From NCBI GenBank assembly GCA_947461125.1, contig CANHHX010000005.1, positions 1 to 58,421 on the forward strand: a stretch of DNA of 58,421 nucleotides, read 5' to 3'. Position 1 is the first letter of the stretch. Each line of letters begins with the position of its first letter. The notes under the pieces are model-generated. The model was not told the DNA's origin, did no database searches, and was given only the letters and a program-made list of their open reading frames with translations. The translations under genes and the position numbers were made by a program. This document shows positions 54,170-58,421 of this stretch, piece by piece. Source of the stretch: Bacteroidota bacterium. Lineage in GTDB: Bacteria > Bacteroidota > Bacteroidia > Chitinophagales > Chitinophagaceae.

Positions 54170-54325
54170 CTAGTCTTTATTACCCGCCGAAAATATTTGA
54201 TCTACAGCGCCTCCAAGCATTGGAAATTTCTCTTTTACAAACCCTGCGATGGTTGCAATGGCTTGCTCTGCTTGCTCTGGTGTTAAGGCCGCTTCTTTAA
54301 CTAGGCGTTCTACTAATTCGTTCAT
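54170..54325 (-). CDS. 51-residue small protein directly downstream of clpX
   Basis: An open frame from the ATG at 54325 encodes MNELVERLVKEAALTPEQAE, continues with an Ala/Ile-rich helix and FVKEKFPMLGGAVDQIF, and ends with a TAG. It starts 11 bases after the clpX stop and ends 1 base from korA, so it fills the gap exactly and probably shares the clpX transcript. Small acidic/helical proteins of this pattern (helix, TxEQA, helix, KEKFP) occur in Bacteroidota, but I do not know a function. Confidence 0.7.
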   Translation of the reverse strand: MNELVERLVKEAALTPEQAEQAIATIAGFVKEKFPMLGGAVDQIFSAGNKD

Positions 54326-54336
54326 ATCAATTTGTT

Positions 54337-55572
54337 TTAAGCAACTTTTAAAGAACTCAGTTTACTCTTGCTAAACTTTTGTTCTGCGTAATCAAGGGTT
54401 ACCGTAAATTTTTTGGTATCGGTACCTGGAAGTTCAAACATAGCGTCTGTCAAAATACTTTCGCAAATACTTCTTAAACCTCTCGCGCCAAGTTTATATT
54501 CCATGGCTTTACCTACCATAAAGTCAAGCACTTCGTTTTCAATAATAAGTTCAATGCCTTCTAGTTCAAATAAACGGTTGTATTGTTTAAGTAACGAGTT
54601 TTTAGGCTCTGTTAAAATACTGCGTAAGATACCAGCATCAAGTGGCTCAAGGTGCGTTACTACTGGAAGTCTTCCGAGTAATTCAGGAATGAGTCCAAAA
54701 CTTTTTAAGTCTTGCGCATTGATAAATTGCAATAAATTTTTTCTGGCGTTTTCCTGCTCGTCTTTATTAACGCTAAACCCAATGGCATTGGTATTAATAC
54801 GTCTAGCAATTACTTTATCGATACCATCAAAAGCGCCACCGCAAATAAATAAAATATTTTTAGTGTCTACTTTTATCATTTTTTGTTCGGGGTGCTTGCG
54901 TCCACCCTGCGGCGGTACGAGCGCTTCAGTGCCTTCGAGCATTTTTAATAAACCTTGCTGAACCCCTTCGCCACTTACGTCACGCGTAATAGAAGGGTTG
55001 TCTCCTTTGCGCGCGATTTTATCGATTTCATCTACATAAACGATACCTCTTTCGGCAGCTGCAACATCGTAATCACAATTTTGCAGTAAACGCGTGAGCA
55101 TACTTTCAACATCTTCCCCTACATAGCCTGCTTCTGTAAAAACAGTGGCATCTACAATCGCAAACGGAACATTTAAAATTCTAGCAATGGTTTTAGCAAG
55201 TAATGTTTTTCCGGTTCCAGTTTCACCCACCATGATAATATTACTCTTTTCAATTTCAACATCATCTGCTTGTGGCTTTTGTGCTACACGCTTAAAGTGA
55301 TTGTAAACCGCTACTGATAAAATCTTTTTTGCATCGTCTTGACCAATGATATACTCGTCTAAAAACTTTTTTATTTCTACTGGCTTGCGAACATTGAGTT
55401 TGAAGTTGCCTTTATCCCCTTCTTTTTTAACCGTTACTTCTTGCGCAATAATTTCTTGTGCATGCTCTACACAGTTTTCACAAATGTGCGAGTGTTGGCC
55501 TGCGATAAGGATTTTTACCTCATCGCGACTTCTTCCACAAAAAGAACAGGTTAATTGATTTGCTTTTGCCAT
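54337..55572 (-). CDS. clpX: ATP-dependent Clp protease ATPase subunit ClpX
   Basis: The 411-residue AAA+ unfoldase has an N-terminal zinc-binding domain (CSFCGRS and ENCVEHAQ with four Cys), Walker A GETGTGKT, Walker B VYVDEIDKIA, pore loop GYVGEDVE and the RKHPEQ / ELLGRLPV regions of ClpX. It feeds substrates to ClpP. The Shine-Dalgarno AAGGAG at 55583-55588 overlaps the stop of the preceding clpP gene. Walker A has Glu where Pro is more usual. Confidence 0.97.
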   Translation of the reverse strand: MAKANQLTCSFCGRSRDEVKILIAGQHSHICENCVEHAQEIIAQEVTVKKEGDKGNFKLNVRKPVEIKKFLDEYIIGQDDAKKILSVAVYNHFKRVAQKPQADDVEIEKSNIIMVGETGTGKTLLAKTIARILNVPFAIVDATVFTEAGYVGEDVESMLTRLLQNCDYDVAAAERGIVYVDEIDKIARKGDNPSITRDVSGEGVQQGLLKMLEGTEALVPPQGGRKHPEQKMIKVDTKNILFICGGAFDGIDKVIARRINTNAIGFSVNKDEQENARKNLLQFINAQDLKSFGLIPELLGRLPVVTHLEPLDAGILRSILTEPKNSLLKQYNRLFELEGIELIIENEVLDFMVGKAMEYKLGARGLRSICESILTDAMFELPGTDTKKFTVTLDYAEQKFSKSKLSSLKVA

Positions 55573-55582
55573 AATTCGGTTG

Positions 55583-55588
55583 CTCCTT
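55583..55588 (-). promoter_or_regulatory. Shine-Dalgarno sequence of clpX
   Basis: AAGGAG on the minus strand lies 10 bases before the clpX ATG and overlaps the TAA of the preceding clpP. A clear SD is notable because most genes in this window lack one. Confidence 0.6.
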
Positions 55589-56219
55589 ATATCTTCTCTA
55601 ATTCACCATCCACAATGCCATAGGCTACCGCCTCTTTGGCATCCATCCAATAATCGCGGTCAAAATCCTGCATGATTTGATCTACTGTTTTGCCACAGTT
55701 TTCTGCTAAAATACGCGCACCAATTGCTTTGGTTTTTATAATTTGTTCGGCTTGAATTTCAATATCAGCACTGGTGCCCTGCATATATCCACCAAGGCTT
55801 GGTTGGTGAATCATCACTTCGCCATGCGGATAAATAAAACGCTTGCCTTTGGTACCTGCACTCAGTAAAATTGAACCCATACTAGCCGCAAGACCCATAC
55901 ATATCGTAGATACCGGGCTTTGAATAAGTTTCATGGTATCGTACATGACCATGCCACTTGTTACAACACCTCCTGGGCTATTGATATAAAATTTAATTTC
56001 GGCACCTGGCTTGTCTGCGTCTAATAACAATAATTTGTTAACGACATCTTTAGCAGATTTATCATCTACCACACCCCATAAATAAACGGTTCTCTTTTCA
56101 AAGAAAAGCTTTTCCATTTTTTTCATGAGCATGCCATTATTTTCAGGCTTGTCTTCTTTTACACTTTCTTCCTCGTCGTTCATGAGGTAAGGATTTACAA
56201 TATATTTTAAGTCTGTCAT
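55587..56219 (-). CDS. clpP: ATP-dependent Clp protease proteolytic subunit (second copy)
   Basis: The 210-residue serine protease subunit has an intact triad: Ser113 in AASMGS, His138 in MIHQPSLGG and Asp189 in DRDYWMD. A 40-residue acidic N-terminal extension precedes the conserved fold. It is encoded 4 bases after another clpP and 14 bases before clpX, so both could form mixed or separate 14-mers. It probably degrades ClpX-delivered proteins. Confidence 0.95.
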   Translation of the reverse strand: MTDLKYIVNPYLMNDEEESVKEDKPENNGMLMKKMEKLFFEKRTVYLWGVVDDKSAKDVVNKLLLLDADKPGAEIKFYINSPGGVVTSGMVMYDTMKLIQSPVSTICMGLAASMGSILLSAGTKGKRFIYPHGEVMIHQPSLGGYMQGTSADIEIQAEQIIKTKAIGARILAENCGKTVDQIMQDFDRDYWMDAKEAVAYGIVDGELEKI

Positions 56220-56223
56220 GGTC

Positions 56224-56910
56224 TTATTTTTTATTTTCTTTGCGTGGGTTGGTTAATAAAACTTCATCTACCAGTCCATATTCTTTTGCATCAGCAGCGG
56301 TCATCCAAAAATCTCTATCGCTGTCTTTTGCAATAGTAGCTTCGTCTTTGCCAGTATGATGCGCAGTAATAGCGTATAATTCTGATCTTAATTTTTTAAT
56401 TTCTCTTGCCGTGATTTCAATGTCAGTTGCTTGACCACCAATGGCGCCACTAGGTTGGTGCATCATAATCCGACTATGTTTAAGAGCGGTACGTTTTCCT
56501 TTCACACCAGCGCACAATAAAATTTGTCCCATACTTGCAGCCATGCCTGTACAAATGGTTGCCACGTCTGGTCCAATAAATTGCATGGTATCGTAAATAC
56601 CAAGTCCTGCATATACGCTTCCACCTGGACTATTGATATACATTTGAATATCGCGGGTACGGTCGGTGCTTTCTAAAAACAACAATTGAGCCGTTACAAT
56701 ATTGGCAACATAATCGTTGATGCCTTCACCTAAAAATATAATACGGTCCATCATTAAACGTGAAAACACATCCATGCTTGCCACGTTCATTGGGCGCTCC
56801 TCAATAATGTATGGGGTAAGGTTTGTTACCTGCTGGTAATTATGCAAAGTGGCACTACTAATACCTCTGTGTTTTACCGCATATTGCTCAAATTCTTTTC
56901 CTAGATTCAT
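56224..56910 (-). CDS. clpP: ATP-dependent Clp protease proteolytic subunit (first copy)
   Basis: The 228-residue subunit has an intact triad: Ser126 in AASMGQ, His151 in MMHQPSGAIGG and Asp200 in DRDFWMT. It differs clearly from the downstream copy, so the two are not a recent duplication. The start follows a terminator after tig, implying a separate promoter in a 43-base gap, although none is strong. Confidence 0.95.
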   Translation of the reverse strand: MNLGKEFEQYAVKHRGISSATLHNYQQVTNLTPYIIEERPMNVASMDVFSRLMMDRIIFLGEGINDYVANIVTAQLLFLESTDRTRDIQMYINSPGGSVYAGLGIYDTMQFIGPDVATICTGMAASMGQILLCAGVKGKRTALKHSRIMMHQPSGAIGGQATDIEITAREIKKLRSELYAITAHHTGKDEATIAKDSDRDFWMTAADAKEYGLVDEVLLTNPRKENKK

Positions 56911-56953
56911 ATACTTTTAATTTCGCTTTGAAGATAAGTTATTTGCTTTTCAT

Positions 56954-56980
56954 AAAAAAAGCCGGGTTGCCCCAGCTTTT
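56954..56980 (-). terminator. Rho-independent terminator after tig
   Basis: On the minus strand, GCTGGG-GCAA-CCCGGC (56961-56976) forms a six-pair stem with one G-T wobble and a GCAA tetraloop, followed by seven T (56954-56960). It ends the tig transcript 18 bases after the stop. Confidence 0.8.
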
Positions 56981-56998
56981 CTCTATGTTTTGATGAGA

Positions 56999-58360
56999 TT
57001 AGTGGTGATGATTGTGCAATTTTTTAGCAAAATCTTCGGCACTAATGCTTTCTTCTTTGGCAGTGACTTGTGTTTCAATGATCCCAAATAATTTTTCGGT
57101 GCTAATGCGGTGGTAGCTATCCTCCACAAATTTGCGGTCTTGCATCATGCGGTTTGCATAATCTTCTACCCATTGTTGGTTGTCGCCTAGGGCACCTAAT
57201 TGACCACCCATGTAGCTAAACAATTGCTGCTTTGCAAAAGCACGGATATCGTCCGGCATTACTTCAATTTTATTATCGGCAGCTAATTTGCTACTTACAA
57301 GTGTCCACTTTAATTGACCAGCAAAGCTTGGATAATCTGCCTCCGCTTCTGCTTCTGTTTTTGGTTTTTCGCCACCTGTTTGTAACCAACGTTTTAAGAA
57401 ACCTTCTGGTAATTCCATTGGGGTATGGTCTACAAAGTGGTGATAAATTTGGTCGTGAATTTGATTGCGAGACTGCGCATCATAATAAGCTTCCATTTCC
57501 TTTTTAACTTCTGCAGTAAATTCTTCTGCTGTTGCAATTGCGGCATTTGGATACACACTTGCAAAAAATTCAGCGTTCATTTCAGCTTTTTCTACAAGAC
57601 CAACTTTAGTAATTTGTAAGCTAAAATACTTTTCAGCGTCTGCATCTGTTAAGCCTAAATCGGCTAAGATTGCTTCTTTTTCTTTCGCTTCAAACGCTTT
57701 GCCCAATTGCAATACAACGTTATCGTCGTTTTTCTTTCCCATTAAATTTTTTCTGAACTTAGGCTCAAAATATTTTACAAGTAATGAGTTGTCTTTTGTG
57801 ATGCCCCCTTCAATAGGAGTACCTGATTTATCACACTCTACAAATTTTACGTTTAAAACGTTATCATCACCAGTAACTTCTTCAGGCTCTGTCATTTTGC
57901 CGCTACGAATTTGTAAACGATCAAGTTCGTCTTGTAACATTTGATCCGTAACATTTATTTTGTAGCGTGTAACTTTTACTTTCTTAACGTCAATATCAAC
58001 CGCTGGCTTAAGTCCAATTTCAAAAGCAAAAGTGTAGCTTTCTGGATTGTTAACGTCCATGTTGCGTAATTCGCTATCAAGTGGAAGGGGTTGCGCAAAA
58101 ATATCTAGTTGCTCTGCTTGTAAGTAGCTATTTAATTCCTGCTCAACTGTTTTTAAAACTTCGTCCGTAAAAACGCTTTGACCATACATTTTTTTAACCA
58201 GTCCTGCTGGCACCATTCCTTTTCTAAAACCAGGAATATTTGATGTTTTTGCATATTTTTTTAGGCTCACTTCAAAATTTCCTAGATAGTCAGCCTTGTC
58301 TAAGGTTACTGTTAGTTTGTCTGTAAGCTTTGCAATGTTCTCTCTCGTAACTTTTGCCAT
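56999..58360 (-). CDS. tig: Trigger factor (ribosome-associated chaperone/PPIase)
   Basis: The 453-residue protein has the ribosome-binding domain with the signature IPGFRKGMVPAGLVKKMYG (about 39-57; the family GFRxGxxP motif). A PPIase-like domain follows, and then a long helical C domain. It binds nascent chains at the ribosome exit tunnel. The C terminus is unusual, ending HNHHH, a possible metal-binding tail. It heads the tig-clpP-clpP-clpX cluster. Confidence 0.94.
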   Translation of the reverse strand: MAKVTRENIAKLTDKLTVTLDKADYLGNFEVSLKKYAKTSNIPGFRKGMVPAGLVKKMYGQSVFTDEVLKTVEQELNSYLQAEQLDIFAQPLPLDSELRNMDVNNPESYTFAFEIGLKPAVDIDVKKVKVTRYKINVTDQMLQDELDRLQIRSGKMTEPEEVTGDDNVLNVKFVECDKSGTPIEGGITKDNSLLVKYFEPKFRKNLMGKKNDDNVVLQLGKAFEAKEKEAILADLGLTDADAEKYFSLQITKVGLVEKAEMNAEFFASVYPNAAIATAEEFTAEVKKEMEAYYDAQSRNQIHDQIYHHFVDHTPMELPEGFLKRWLQTGGEKPKTEAEAEADYPSFAGQLKWTLVSSKLAADNKIEVMPDDIRAFAKQQLFSYMGGQLGALGDNQQWVEDYANRMMQDRKFVEDSYHRISTEKLFGIIETQVTAKEESISAEDFAKKLHNHHH

Positions 58361-58421
58361 GTCTTCTTATTTATAAGGTTTTGCCTGAGGCCCAAATAGG
58401 CCAAAGGGGTTAAATGGGCTG

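Noticed and set aside
54413-54961. Long open frame of about 180 codons antisense to clpX
   Set aside because: It overlaps a well-conserved gene, has no recognisable domain and reflects codon bias of the opposite strand.
54337-55572. Unusual Walker A of ClpX (GETGTGKT instead of GPTGTGKT)
   Set aside because: Acidic residues at this position occur, as far as I recall, in other Bacteroidota ClpX, and all functional residues are retained.

Overview
The window is a dense, AT-rich bacterial chromosome segment from a member of the Bacteroidota, most likely Chitinophagales/Chitinophagaceae. The evidence is a GldA-type ABC ATPase, DUF1800/DUF1501 and POT/OPT gene pairs, a tandem tig-clpP-clpP-clpX cluster, several upstream elements matching the Bacteroidota -7 consensus TAnnTTTG, and few Shine-Dalgarno sequences. 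I see no tRNA, rRNA, insertion sequence, prophage or CRISPR array. No gap between genes exceeds about 155 bases.

Layout. 1-5.8 kb: DegT-family aminotransferase, sigma-54 (rpoN), a PAP2-like membrane protein and an RND/MMPL transporter. 5.8-10.7 kb (minus): TlpA-like thioredoxin lipoprotein, an internally deleted gatB remnant, a secreted PDZ protein and alaS. 10.8-16.5 kb: M23 peptidase, SPFH protein, SnoaL-like secreted protein, AlkA-type glycosylase, an ECF sigma / putative anti-sigma / Spy-like operon and an MBL hydrolase. 16.5-23.8 kb (minus): the rod-shape operon mreB-mreC-mreD-mrdA-rodA, with purD upstream. 23.9-30.7 kb (plus): POT and OPT peptide transporters, then the DUF1800/DUF1501 pair. 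30.7-38 kb: acs divergent from an MHS-type MFS transporter, then a two-TM protein, a shortened GldA-like ATPase, eno, ftsB/divIC, a 75-aa protein and nth. 37.9-44.2 kb: a large outer-membrane protein (protease-like domain, beta-propeller, barrel), an MBL hydrolase and a secreted protein with a possible clan CD His/Cys dyad. 44.3-54.2 kb: PhoP/PhoR-like two-component system, galE, prfA, D-aminoacylase-like amidohydrolase, serine beta-lactamase-like hydrolase, BI-1 family protein, and a 2-oxoacid:ferredoxin oxidoreductase alpha subunit without its beta partner. 54.2-58.4 kb (minus): tig, two clpP paralogues, clpX and a 51-residue helical protein encoded just after clpX.

Most genes are housekeeping: cell shape and division, protein quality control, translation, central metabolism, repair and peptide uptake. 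The less explained parts are the secreted clan CD-like protein, the outer-membrane protein whose zinc-protease motif has decayed, the gatB remnant, the GldA-like ATPase missing its usual C-terminal insert, the small protein downstream of clpX, and several inverted repeats in divergent promoter regions. Convergent genes are packed very tightly, with stop codons back to back or overlapping at most junctions.
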